Shown: piece by piece, positions 34,910 to 44,800 of the stretch
Numbering within the stretch: the first letter of the stretch is position 1
Layout of the letters: each line of letters starts with the position of its first letter
Source: Closterium sp. Naga37s-1
Taxonomy: Eukaryota; Streptophyta; Zygnematophyceae; Desmidiales; Closteriaceae
DNA: 64,000 nucleotides
Direction of reading: 5' to 3'
NCBI GenBank assembly: GCA_947471745.1
Contig: CANJKZ010000142.1
Span: 3,092,501-3,156,500, forward strand
Notes under the pieces: model-generated
Databases searched by the model: none
The model's input: the letters and a program-made list of their open reading frames with translations, nothing else
Told to the model about the DNA's origin: nothing
Position numbers and translations under genes: made by a program

Positions 34910-35334
34910 TGTTGGAATAACCGGAAGGTTATTATAACATTCCCCAAGGTTCTCTTCCAGCGCGTCACTTCATAACGAAGCAGCGCTGCTGTAACAGTAC
35001 CGCAATAGCTCATATAGAGCACGCGGCAGCTCGAGAGTCACTCGAAGGTCAACAGTCGCAGTTAGTCAACGGTCGCGACTGTTGACCGCCCAGTAACCGT
35101 ACTCAGAGGCTACACGATGCAACTGGTAACTGTCGAGTAGAGTAATAATCGCGGTTACTGTAGCAATGCAAAACAGTTAATAAGGGAATGTACCCCTCAG
35201 ATTACATGGCTAGCTAGGATTGTTATTTATGTCATTGTATTCTTATTCTAAAAACATATTGTTCTCTTTCAACTGTTATTAACAAGGTCACTTCAAAGCT
35301 TCACTGTCTTCATTACCGTGATCTCCCGGTTACA
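34910..35334 (+). repeat. 3' LTR of element F
   Basis: About 425 bp starting TGTTGGAATAA directly after the purine tract GAAGGGGAG. It is similar to 38531-38939, and both contain GGGAATGTACCCCTCAG followed by TACATGGCTAGCTAGGA. The 3' limit is uncertain because a probable TIR element begins at 35316. Confidence 0.75.
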
Positions 35335-35695
35335 AGACCCCCCCGCATAAAAGCCCCGTGGGTCTTCTATCCGGCCCAGGGGTCTTTTATTAGGTCAGTC
35401 CTGGAGAGGACCTGCCTTTTGACCGAAATCATTATAAGACCACCCCTCAGGCTATAATGAGTGGTGTTAGTTCATGAGCCGGTTAGCGAGTCACACAAAA
35501 AACCACCAAATTCACTTAGTCAGGCGAATTTGTGGTCAAGGGAGTCAAGCTGCCACATCAATCACGCGTTTTTTCCGCCCTTCAGGCAACAAATGCTGAC
35601 GTGCCTGTCATTATTAGGCATTTATGAACGTACGGAAAGGAATCAGGGAGACTCAAGTGCGAGAATCTGAGAATGAATTTCCGCGCTGTGAAAGA

Positions 35696-35825
35696 TGTCA
35701 AACTTATATGCTGCTTATTGTGTAGGCTGTAGTGGGGTAGCCCATATGGGGTACAACCCAATTAGGGTTTCCTACTTGTACCCATCCTGCTGCTAGTTCA
35801 TTCATTCCTGTTCGTTATTCTGACA
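35696..35825 (+). repeat. 5' LTR of element H
   Basis: 130 bp, TGTCAAAC to TCTGACA, with the shared core TGTAGGCTGTAGTGGGGTA. Confidence 0.92.
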
Positions 35826-36664
35826 TGGTTTCAGAGCAGGTCCTAGCCTATGACCGGTTTCTTAGGGCCCACCGAGTAGCGCTACCCCACCCGACGCGCC
35901 ACTGTGATCGCGTCGCCCTGCCCTGCCCTGCCCTGCGTCGCGCTGCCTGCGCACGCTCTGCCCTACCCGCGCGCCGCCCGCCGCAGCGCGCACTGCTTTG
36001 CCCGCACGCCGCCTGCTGCAGCGCGCCCTGCTGACTCGCGCGCCGCCTGCTGCAGCGCGCCCTACCCTGCCCGCGCGTCGCGCCGCCGCGCACGCCCTGC
36101 CTGAGCGCCGCGCCGCCGCGTCGCCCTGCTCGCGCGCCGCCCGCGCCGCGCGCACCGCTCTGCCCGCGCATCGCACCGCCGCAGCGCGCTCAGCCCTGCA
36201 CGCGAGCCGCCCGCGCCGAGCGCCTTGCCCTGCCCACGCGCCACGCCGCCACGCACCCTGCTCTGCCCGCGCGCTGCGCCGCTGCGTGCCTTGCCCTGCC
36301 CGCGCGCCGCCCCGCGCGCCGTGCCTTGCCCGCGCGACGCGCCGCCGCGAGCCCTGCCGTGCCTGCGCGCCGCACAGCCGCGCGCCCTGCCCTGCCTGCA
36401 AGCCGCGCAGCCGCGGGCCTTGCCCTGCCGCGCGACCTGCCCTTCCGCGCGCCCTGCCTTGCTGTGCGCCCTACATGAACACCGCGCCTTGCCCTGTTGC
36501 GCGCCCTGCTCTGCCGTGCGCCCTGCCCTGCTGCGCGCCCTGCCCTGCCGCGCGCCTTGCCCTACCACGCGCCGCTCACTGCTGCACTGCTGCTAGCGCG
36601 CTCACCTGCCTATACCTGCCTGCGTGCTGCTCTGCTGCTAGCGCGCCCGACTGCTCTGCCCGCT
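35826..36664 (+). promoter_or_regulatory. PBS and GC-rich leader of element H
   Basis: PBS TGGTTTCAGAGC at 35826. The post-PBS hairpin is weak (GGTC/GACC, 35839-35855) and the box is GGGCCCACCG (35865-35874). The remainder is degenerate GCGCGCCGC-type repeats producing spurious ORFs on both strands. Confidence 0.65.
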
Positions 36665-37708
36665 ATGGCCACTCTCAACGTTCTCACCTTTGATTCGGAG
36701 GGCCGCCCGATAGAGTTCAATGCGTGGCTAGACGACTTGGTATTTGCCACTGCTGACACTGCTGGACTGGCCCACGTGAAGTCGGAGCTGCAGAAGAGAC
36801 ACACGTGCACAGACCTGGGTGAGCTGCGCAGCTATCTTGGCTTGCAGATCACCCGGGACAGAGCACGGCGCACCATTACCTTGACTCAGTCACACATGGT
36901 GCAGCAGGTCCTTCAGCGCTTCCGCTTCGAGTACTCCTCGCCACAGTCCACTCCTCTGCCTACCGGTCACTCGCTCTCAGCTCTGCCTTCGGATGAGTCC
37001 GTAGAGCCGAATGGCCCGTACCGAGAGCTTGTGGGCTGTGTCATGTACCTGATGACCTGCACTCGACCTGACCTTGCTTACCCTCTTAGCATCCTGGCAC
37101 GCTACGTTGCGCCCGGGAGACACCGACCAGAGCACTGGAAGGCCGCTAAGAGAGTGATGCGCTACTTGTGCAGTACGTCGGGCATGGGGCTCGTGCATGG
37201 AGGACGGGCTCGAGTTGTCCTCACTTGTCACGCAGACGCTTCTTGGGTTGACGACTTGGCTACGCAGCGGTCGTCACAGGGTTACACCTTCAGCCTTGGC
37301 TCCGGCTATGTTTCGTGGCGGTCTACCCGCTCGTCTTCTGTTCTCAACTCCAGTTGTGAGGCTGAGATCTACGCAGGGGCCATGGCTGCACAGGAGTTAC
37401 GCTGGCTCACCTACCTGCTGACCGACTTGGGAGAGCCGCCTCGTTCTCCTCTAGTTCTGTACGTCGACAACAAGGCCATGATTGCCTTGTGTCAGGAGCA
37501 CAGACTGGAGCACAGAACGAAGCACATCGCTCTGCGCTACTTCCGTGCTCGAGAGTTGCAGCAGCGTGGTCAGCTTCGTCTTGTTTACGTGGCCTCTCAG
37601 GCCAACACTGCTGATATCTTCACCAAGGCACTTCAGCCTTGTGATCATCAGCGTTTCTGTACTGTTCTAGGCCTTGTGCCTACTTGGCCTCACTTGGTCA
37701 CTTCTTGA
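36665..37708 (+). CDS. Gag/RT-RNase H fusion ORF of element H
   Basis: Open frame of 347 codons from ATG 36665 (homologous to the gag starts of A and E) to TGA 37706-37708. About 25 gag residues (MATLNVLTFDSEGRPIEF...) run straight into the RT palm end (VFATADTAGLAHVK) and then RNase H to its normal C-terminus. The join falls at LDDL, where the gag Asp-Asp and the RT YVDD coding sequences are similar, so the fusion recreates an LDDL-like motif. RT catalytic Asp of motif A and all of integrase and protease are absent. The frame has no stop or shift, unlike the larger copies. It could be expressed as a small RNase H-containing protein; whether it does anything is unknown. Confidence 0.7.
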   Translation: MATLNVLTFDSEGRPIEFNAWLDDLVFATADTAGLAHVKSELQKRHTCTDLGELRSYLGLQITRDRARRTITLTQSHMVQQVLQRFRFEYSSPQSTPLPTGHSLSALPSDESVEPNGPYRELVGCVMYLMTCTRPDLAYPLSILARYVAPGRHRPEHWKAAKRVMRYLCSTSGMGLVHGGRARVVLTCHADASWVDDLATQRSSQGYTFSLGSGYVSWRSTRSSSVLNSSCEAEIYAGAMAAQELRWLTYLLTDLGEPPRSPLVLYVDNKAMIALCQEHRLEHRTKHIALRYFRARELQQRGQLRLVYVASQANTADIFTKALQPCDHQRFCTVLGLVPTWPHLVTS

Positions 37709-37939
37709 CTTTGCTTGTACTGTGATCTATATACTTATACCTGCATGCTTACACTTGCTAGGTTGTGATCACTATACTGCTTGTTCTCCTTTATATATAA
37801 CTCTGCATGTGAACTGGCCTTGTGGCCATTTGCTTGTGCTCAGATTGCGTGGTGACTTCGTGATCCACCCTGAGCTTGCTTTGCTTTTCTTGACTGGTCT
37901 TGTGACCTCTTTTTCTCCCCCGCTTTGCCTATGGGGGTG
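37709..37939 (+). promoter_or_regulatory. 3' untranslated region and polypurine tract of element H
   Basis: Matches the conserved copia 3' block and ends CTATGGGGGTG before the LTR. Confidence 0.7.
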
Positions 37940-38069
37940 TGTCAAACTTATATGCTGCTTATTGTGTAGGCTATAGTGGGGTAGCCGATATGGGGTACAA
38001 CCCAATTATGGTTTCCTACTTGTACCCATCCTGCTGCTAGTTCATTCATTCCTGTTCGTTATTCTGACA
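37940..38069 (+). repeat. 3' LTR of element H
   Basis: 130-bp partner of 35696-35825. Confidence 0.92.
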
Positions 38070-38254
38070 AAGGAATCCAAAATTCAGTACAGAATTTTTC
38101 GAATTTAACACTGCACTACACAATCCATTTTTCATTAATTAATAGATGTCCAGGGGTCTTATGCACTTCATGTCATTACATAAGACCCCACAACCTAGTT
38201 CGAGCACATTTAGGATAAGACCCCCGGGTCTTCTAGGCGGGAGATCACGGTACA

Positions 38255-38530
38255 ACTTAGCAATTCTTATCCTATCGACTACGATTCCCATTTATATCAA
38301 CAAACCCGCGCCTAAGACTCCACAAAATGCGCAAGATGATACAATTGTGATTTTTTGGCAACGGCGAGATATAGTGGGATTTTGACGACAATGTTGACGA
38401 AGAAACAGACCCTTTGATGACAAGATAGAAGCCGCGCCGGGAAGCATTTGAGGTGATGCTGCGAGCATGGGTCCATCATGACTTTGACCACCAGATAAGG
38501 AGCCAAACCCGTTTTCATGGATATGATAGA
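38255..38530. other. Unassigned DNA before a solo LTR
   Basis: No gene recognised; short ORFs only. Confidence 0.5.
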
Positions 38531-38939
38531 TGTTGGAGTATGAAGGGAATTACACTTAGCATTCCCGTAGGTGCAGCAGTATCGCACCAGTCCTTATCGA
38601 AGCAGCAACAACCGCAGTATCGGGTCAGCCCGTATCAAGGGCAGGAAGGTCAACAGTTGCAAGAGTCAACTGTCGCGACTGTTGACCATCTGGACTGACG
38701 TTTGACTTACCATCGGGGAATGGCAACAGGTGTAACCGTATGTACAGGTTACATGCAGCGACTCGGTAACAAGAAAGTAGTGCAACAGTCAGAGTCACTG
38801 TAGAAATGCCTGAAAAGCAGTTAGACTAAGGGAATGTACCCCTCAGAGTACATGGCTAGCTAGGAACTATTTATTATGTGTGTAATCTTTGTTTTAATCA
38901 ACTTGGTCATCTACATTCACTATGATCTGAGTTCCCACA
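38531..38939 (+). repeat. Solo LTR of the F copia family
   Basis: About 409 bp starting TGTTGGAGTA and ending near CCCACA. It aligns along its length with the F 3' LTR (34910-35334), sharing GTCGCGACTGTTGACC and GGGAATGTACCCCTCAG. No coding region adjoins it and no clear 5-bp duplication was seen, so the exact ends are approximate. Confidence 0.7.
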
Positions 38940-39067
38940 CCAAGACTTCCGCTACCAAACTCTTCTAAGGCATTCATATCCTATCCAAGGTCCTCACTAT
39001 AACAATAGAGACACGAAGATATTCGACAAGGTCATATGCGCCTCAAAGCATTTTTGAATGGAGGCGC

Positions 39068-39203
39068 TGTCAAATTACAATTGTATCTCTAGGCTACAGT
39101 AGGGTCACTCCTTAGTGAGTACAACACTTTAGGGTTAGGTTTCCCCTACTTGTACTCCCCTCTTGCCTAGTTCACTCATCCATTCCTAGTTCTATTCTTG
39201 ACA
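39068..39203 (+). repeat. 5' LTR of element I
   Basis: 136 bp, TGTCAAATTACAATTG to TCTTGACA. The PBS at 39204 is TGTTATCAGAG. Confidence 0.93.
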
Positions 39204-39823
39204 TGTTATCAGAGTAGGAACCGTTCCTACATGGGCCCACCGTTCCGCCTAGTGGTAGCGCCACGCTCTACTCAGTAGCCAGCGCGCTGGCGCCCCTAGC
39301 TCTCAGTGTCGCGACCCTTCCTAAACGGCCCGCGCGGCCATACGCTTTTTTCTCTCAGAGTCGCGACCCCTACTGACTGCGCCCTAGCTGCCCCGTGCAC
39401 CACTTGCGCGGCTCGTCAGCCTCTGCGCCCGGTCCCCCCCTCGTTCCTGCTGCTGCGCGCGCCACTCGCGCTGCCCGCCAGCCCCTAGCGCGCACCTGCT
39501 GCGCGCCCCTTTAGAGCGGCCCCATGCGCACCTATTGCGCGCCCCTCGCTTGCAAGCCCATGGCCCACGCGCGCCTTCTGCTGCTGCGCGCCAGCTGCTG
39601 CTGCTACGTGCCGCTGCTGCTCCGCCACTGAGCCCGAGCCGCGCCGTCCATTTCGAGCCGTGCCGCCCTGCCGAGCCGCGCCGCCCTGTCCGAGCCGCGC
39701 CGCCCAACCCGAGCTGTCATTGCTGCTGCTGCTGCAACTACTGCTGCTACAGCTAGTGCTACAGCTGCTGCTGCTACTACTGCACTTGCTACAGCTGCTA
39801 CTGCTGCCACTGCTACTGCTGCT
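39204..39823 (+). promoter_or_regulatory. PBS, hairpin, box and leader of element I
   Basis: PBS TGTTATCAGAG, hairpin TAGGAA-CCG-TTCCTA (39215-39229) and box GGGCCCACCG (39233-39242), followed by a GC-rich leader ending in CTGCTGCTACTG-type trinucleotide repeats (about 39715-39820). Confidence 0.7.
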
Positions 39824-40798
39824 ATGGCTAACCTGTCAGTTCTTACGTTCGATGCTGAGGGCCGCGCGATTTCATTTTATGTCTGGCTCGACGATCTCCA
39901 GCTGTTCCTGCAGAGCGAGTCTAGGGATGGTATTTCCCTGTTTTTGCACACTGAGGGAAAGCTCCCAGCCCCTGCTGCCGACGCTGTAGATGATCTGTCT
40001 AAGTGGCTCATGCGTGATGCAGCTGCCTGCCTTGCTGTCCGCAACCACTTGCCCGTCACTCAGCGCGCGCACTTTAGCCGGCAGAAAACGGCCAAGGATC
40101 TCTATGACGCTGTCGTTGCTCGCTACTCCTCCCCAGCTACTGCTGCTGTAGGGCGTCTCATGCTGCCGTACCTGCATCCCGATCTAGCCTATTTCCGCAC
40201 TGTCTCTGACCTGTTCACCTACCTCCGCTCTAGTGAGGATCGCTTCCGTGCCGCTCTCAAGCCGGCCTTTCTCGCTAAGAACCCCCCCCCCCGCAGTACT
40301 TCGCCTTGTACTTTCTTATCACTCGCCTCCCTGACTCCCTTCGCACTGTCAGGGACCAGTTCCTAGCCATGGACCCCACTAAGCTCACACTTGACTCTCT
40401 TGAGCAGGCCCTTCTCGAGGCTGAGAAGAGCACTGTCGCTGTCGCTGCCTCTCGTGGCACTCCCCGCTCCCCCTTCTTTGAAGGGTGTACTCCCTCCCCT
40501 CTCCTCCCCTCAGTTGCTACCGCTGCTGCAGTCGACCTCCTTGGTGCTGAGGAAGTTGGCGTTGCGTCTGCTCCCAGTGGAAGGCGCAACAACAGCAAGG
40601 GCAGAGGGGGCAGGGGGGGGTGGCGGGGGTGGTGGCGGGGGTGGTGGAGGCTCTGGGGGTGGCTCTGGGGGTGGCGGCAGTGGAGGAGGCGGACAGGGTG
40701 GAGGAGGCGGCGGTGGTGGGGGAGGCGGTTGGGGTAGCGGGGGCGGCGGAGGAGGTCGAGGTGGGTCTGGCAGGGGTGGTGGTGCTCGTGGACCCTAA
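39824..40798 (+). pseudogene. Element I gag
   Basis: ATG 39824 opens a gag frame (MANLSVLTFDAEGRAISFY) that shifts in a run of ten C at about 40281-40290. The continuation (ITRLPDSLRTVRDQF and onwards) reads into the Gly-rich tract and ends at TAA near 40796, just before the deletion junction and element J. The zinc-knuckle-like part is missing. Confidence 0.85.
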
Positions 40799-40952
40799 TA
40801 AGAGGGTACTGAATGTCAGAATGTTATCTTATGCTCTAGCCTGTAGTGGGGTGCTCCATAGCGAGTACAACCCTTCTAGGGTTTCCTATTTGTATCCCCA
40901 TTCTTGCTAGTGCAACCCTCTTCTTCCCTCTTCTTTCTTTTAAACTTTAACA

Positions 40953-41216
40953 TGCTATCAGAGCAGGTCGATCCCCTTGGATCGATCCTGTGGGTGGGCT
41001 CACCACCTTGTTGCTTCCGCTGCAACTGCTACTGCTACTCTCTGTGCCGCACGCTTCGTGGCGTGCGGCAGTTTTTCTTCCCGCCGTGCGCCCCGAGGCG
41101 CGCGGCGGTTTTCTGCCCGCCGTGCGCCCCGAGGCGCGCGGCGGTTTTCTGCCCGCCGTGCGCCCCGAGGCGCGCGGCGGTTTCCTGCCCGCCGCGCGCC
41201 CCGAGGCGCGCGGCGG
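40953..41216 (+). promoter_or_regulatory. PBS, hairpin, box and GC hairpin array of element J
   Basis: PBS at 40953, perfect 7-bp hairpin TCGATCC-CCTT-GGATCGA (40968-40985), box variant GGGCTCACCA (40996-41005), a perfect 10-bp stem TGCCGCACGC/GCGTGCGGCA (41045-41070), then four units of a 36-bp repeat (hairpins at 41081-41108, 41117-41144, 41153-41180 and 41189-41216). Each has a 12-bp stem CCGCCGTGCGCC/GGCGCGCGGCGG with loop CCGA and at most one wobble pair. Confidence 0.75.
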
Positions 41217-41220
41217 GTCG

Positions 41221-41500
41221 CGCGACCCCTACAGCCCCGTCGCGCCGCCCAGGGGAGCCGCGCGCGACCCCTGCAGCCCCGTCGCGCCGCCCAGGGGAGC
41301 CGCGCGCGGCCCCTGCAGCCCCGTCGCGCCGCCCAGGGGAGCCGCGCGCGGCCCCTGCAGCCCCGTCGCGCCGCCAGGGGAGCCGCGCGCGGCCCCTGCT
41401 GCCCCTTCGCGCGGCCCTGCTGCCCCGTCGCGCTGCCCAGGGGAGCCGTGCGCGGCCCCTGCTGCCCCGCCCCGTCCCCGACCTGCCCCGGCCCCGACCT
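41221..41500 (+). repeat. 40-bp GC-rich modules in element J
   Basis: Tandem units containing CCCCGTCGCGCCGCCCAGGG, similar to the modules in B and D. ORFs across them are repeat artefacts. Confidence 0.7.
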
Positions 41501-42409
41501 GCCCCGGCCCAACTCCCGTCGCCCGTCGCGGCGCCCTGGGGGGGGCCGCCGGGGGCCGCGCGTTGCCCCCCCCCCCTACCTCCCTACCCTGTTTTTAGGG
41601 TTTGGGGGGTAGTGGTTGGGGGGTGGCGGTTGGGGGGTGGCGGTTGGGGGGTGGCGGTTGGGGGGTGGCAGGTGTGTGGCGTCGCCTGCTCCTCCTCCTC
41701 CTCCGTCTCCCTGTGCTGCAGCTGCCGCTGAGGGGGGGTGGACGTGTTGGAGCCGGTGGAGTGGTACTAAGGGGGGGTGAAGGGTGAGTGGAGCTAGCGG
41801 TGTAGCAGCGGGTGTGTGCCAGGGGGGAGTGGGATAGTTTGGGGAAGCTGAATGGAGGTTGCCGTCGTGTCGCCAGCAGCACCTGTATTCCGGGGACTTC
41901 GTCCGGTAGCCCAGTCGTAGCCAGCTGTGCCAGCCGCCCGTGGGTCCGTTGCTCGTCTGCCGCTACTTTAGCCGCGGGGCCTGTTACTCCTGTATTCCGG
42001 GGACTTCGTCCGGTAGCCGCTGTGCCAGTCTGCCTCCTGTTGCCCGTGTGTCTGCAGCTTCAGCCGTCGCCCCCTATCTCCTCTCCTCTCACTCTCTCTC
42101 CTCCTCCTCACTTGCCCGTTGTGACTACCACTAGCTTTGCTCATAATTGTGAACTTAAACTATTGCTTCTTGAACTTGTGCTCAGAATGTGTGGTGACAT
42201 TGTGATCCACCCTGAGCTTGTACTCCTTTGCTTACTCTGCTGATTACACCCCACTTTGGCTATGGGGGTGTGTCAGAATGTTATCTTATGCTCTAGCCTG
42301 TAGTGGGGTGCTCCATAGCGAGTACAACCCTTCTAGGGTTTCCTATTTGTATCCCCATTCTTGCTAGTGCAACCCTCTTCTTCCCTCTTCTTTCTTTTAA
42401 ACTTTAACA

Positions 42410-42995
42410 CTGAAAGGTGCACTTTGATGCTGCGAAGAGGGTACTGCGTTACTTGTGCAGCACATCGGGCATGGGGCTCGTGCTTGGAGGACGGGGTTCG
42501 GTGGTCCTCACAGGACACCCTGACGCTTCTTGGGCCGACGACCAGGCGACTCAGCGTTCGTCACAGGGCTACACCTTCAGTCTTGGCGCTGGTTCTGTCT
42601 CGTGGAGGTCCACTCGTTCTTCTTCTGTGCTTGGTTCCAGCTATGAGGCCGAGATCTACGCTGGGGCCATGGCTGCACAGGAGCTCCGCTGGCTGACCTA
42701 CCTGCTGACCGACTTGGGGGAGCGGCCTCGTTCTCCTCCAGTTCTGTACGTCGACAACAAGGCAATGCTTGCCTTGTGTCGCGAGCAGAGACTGGAGCAC
42801 CGAACGAAGCACATTGATCTTCGCTACTTCCTTGCGCGTGAGTTGCAGCAGCGTGGTCAGCTGCGCCTTGCTTTCGTGGCCTCTCGGGCCAACACTGCTG
42901 ATGTCTTCACCAAGGCCCTTGGGGCTGGTCATCATCAGCGTTTCTGCACTGCTCTTGGGCTTGTGCCCACTCTGCCTCACCTGCTGGTTGCTTGA
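42410..42995 (+). pseudogene. Element I RNase H remnant
   Basis: After J the sequence reads FDAAKRVLRYLCSTSGMGLV and the rest of the copia RNase H (HPDASWADD, YEAEIYAG, LYVDNKAM, RTKHIDLRYF) to TGA at 42993-42995. RT is absent. The Cys before EAEI is Tyr here. Confidence 0.88.
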
Positions 42996-43234
42996 ATTGC
43001 TCTTGTTGTACACTGCTATATATCTTTATACCTGCATATTTTCTCTTGCTAGGTTGTGATCAGTGTACTGCCTTGCTATTATATACCTCTGCATGTGAAC
43101 TGGCATTGTGGCCACTTGCTTGTGCTCAGAATGCGTTGTGACCTTGTGATCCACCTTGAGCTGTGTTCTCTTCTGCAGACTAGTCTTGTGACCGCTTGTT
43201 GCGTTTGCTATCCCCTACTTTGCCTATGGGGGTG

Positions 43235-43370
43235 TGTCAAATTGCAATTGTATCTCTAGGCTACAGTAGGGTCACTCCTTAGTGAGTACAACACTTTAGG
43301 GTTAGGTTTCTCCTACATGTACTCCCCTCTTGCCTAGTTCACTCATCAATTCCTAGTTCTATTCTTGACA
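43235..43370 (+). repeat. 3' LTR of element I
   Basis: 136-bp partner of 39068-39203, preceded by CTATGGGGGTG and followed by ggcgc. Confidence 0.93.
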
Positions 43371-43372
43371 GG

Positions 43373-43588
43373 CGCATTACCGCAAAGTGCGGGACCTCCC
43401 CCTTGAGTCTTCGGGCCGCGGTCGTCCTCTCAAACTCCCGCTCTTTTACGAGCTATACGATCTTATTTGCAGATATCGGGCGAATGCGCGGCCTTTAGTG
43501 TTGGCTTAGTTTGGCAATAACAGGGGAACATCATCTGTGACTTCCGTCGTAGCTGGCGTCGTTGGTTTGTTTGAGCAGTCTCAATGTA
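43373..43588 (+). other. Possible exon of an unrecognised gene
   Basis: A frame right after element I reads HYRKVRDLPLESSGRGRPL and onwards with charged/hydrophobic composition, one TAG (near 43507), and ends at a consensus donor (CAAT-GTAAGT, near 43586). It may be a relic exon cut by element I. No family was recognised. Confidence 0.25.
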
Positions 43589-43599
43589 AGTAGACATCT

Positions 43600-44440
43600 A
43601 AAAACGCTGATTGACATTGAATCAAAGACATCATCACCCCATGACTAATCATGTTTCATAACTCACCCCTTGTCACTACTCTGAACCTGCCATTGCAGAC
43701 CAGGCGTTGCCGTCTCAAAGTGTCTCAACCAAAGCCCCGAAACCCCTCGTTAAAACTAACACTTGAGTAGGTGATTGAACGAAACAATAACAAGACTCGA
43801 CGTTAACGTCGGAAGGGTTGCGTAGCTGTTACATCCTTAGTTGACAAAAAAAAAAGATATACGGTATGAAATTGTGGGTATAGAGCGCCAAGTTCAACTT
43901 TTTCCCGTATTTAATGAACATGGCAAGCTCGTTAGTTCATAATGATGCAACTTAATACTATTAACGTGGATTTTATGTTCTATAGTTTAAAAATAGGTGA
44001 AGATTTAGGCACATAGATTGCATTATGAGGTTCTTGCTAGCAAAAGTGTGGTTCATAGTTGTTTCTAGCTCACTCAAATGTTTCAGCTAGCTGGATGTGC
44101 CACGTGATAGAGCTTGTGATTTCACGTGGATACTAGTCTGTTTTTGTTTCAAGTGCCGAAGTTTTGCTCAAGTTTTCAGATCGACCCAAGTGTTTCATGC
44201 AGGTGTACAAAACTCCTCTAATTTCCCAGTTCCTTCAATTTGGTTACTGTAGTTACTGCCCCACCTCCCTTTCCCAAACCAACCCAACAAACCCACCTCG
44301 TCATTGCCTCTCCTCCGCGGACCCCCACCCACCTGTTGCCTCTCTCTCTCCCACCCACCCAGCTCATCACCGCCTCTCCCTCCCACCCACCCAGCTCCCC
44401 CCCACCCCGCCGGCCACTCTCTTTCCCACCGCGCAACCCC
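43600..44440. other. Non-coding DNA
   Basis: AT-rich sequence to about 44160, then a C-rich stretch. No gene seen. Confidence 0.5.
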
Positions 44441-44800
44441 CTCTCCCTCCCACCCGCTGTCGCTTCTCCCTCCCATCCGCCGTCGCCGCTCCCTCCCTCC
44501 CGCCGTCGCCGCTCCCTCCTCCCGCCGTCGCCGCTCCTTCCCACCCGACCGTCGCCTCCCCCTCCCCTCCCGCCGTCGCCTCCCCGTTCCTCCCGCCGTC
44601 GCCTCTCCCTCCTCCCCGCCGTCGCCTCTCCCTCCTCCCCATCGTCGCCTCTCCCTCCTATCCGCCGTCGCCGCTCCCTCCTATCCGCCGTCGCCGCTCC
44701 CTCCCATCCCACCGTCGCCTCTCCCCCCATCCCGCCGTCGCCTCTCCCTCCCATTCCGCCGTCGCCTCACCCTCCCATTCCGCCGCCGCCTTCGGCGACA
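44440..44800 (+). repeat. CCGCCGTCGCC-type minisatellite
   Basis: Degenerate tandem repeats of about 20-22 bp containing CCGCCGTCGCCGCTCCCTCC. The Pro/Ser/Arg ORFs over it on both strands are artefacts. Confidence 0.8.

Larger units (their letters stand above)
35696..38069 (+). mobile_element. Element H, internally deleted copia retrotransposon
   Basis: Bounded by 130-bp LTRs (35696-35825 and 37940-38069, three differences). The flanking 5-mers are aaaga and aagga, one mismatch. It keeps PBS, leader, gag start, RT C-terminus, RNase H, 3' block and polypurine tract, but lacks most of gag, protease, integrase and RT. The deletion junction lies in a short stretch shared by gag and RT. Confidence 0.92.
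35316..38252. mobile_element. Probable TIR transposon relic (about 0.56 kb) split by element H
   Basis: Inverted ends CCGTGATCTCCCG at 35316 and CGGGAGATCACGG at 38252, extending as a 28-bp imperfect inverted repeat (about 24 matches), are flanked by TA on each side. Subtracting H and its target duplication leaves about 558 bp with no ORF, rich in AAGACCC/GGGTCTT motifs including an 11-bp inverted repeat at 38153-38163/38179-38189. It could be a TA-targeting MITE; the overlap with the F LTR end is unresolved. Confidence 0.45.
40814..42409 (+). mobile_element. Element J, non-autonomous LTR retrotransposon nested in I
   Basis: Bounded by identical 139-bp LTRs (40814-40952 and 42271-42409) and a perfect duplication ctgaa (40809-40813 and 42410-42414). 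The PBS is TGCTATCAGAGC. No gag-pol. Internal parts are a post-PBS hairpin, a GC hairpin array, GC-rich tandem modules, five copies of a 14-bp GGTTGGGGGGTGGC repeat (about 41600-41670), a 30-bp direct repeat 108 bp apart (41883 and 41991), and a 3' block shared with the autonomous copia elements. Identical LTRs suggest recent movement. Confidence 0.94.
39068..43370 (+). mobile_element. Element I, internally deleted copia with nested element J
   Basis: Bounded by 136-bp LTRs (39068-39203 and 43235-43370, about four differences) and a perfect duplication ggcgc (39063-39067 and 43371-43375). Gag is directly followed, after J, by the RNase H end, so protease, integrase and RT were lost. Microhomology AAGAGGGTACT occurs at both deletion edges (40800 and 42435). 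Confidence 0.94.
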
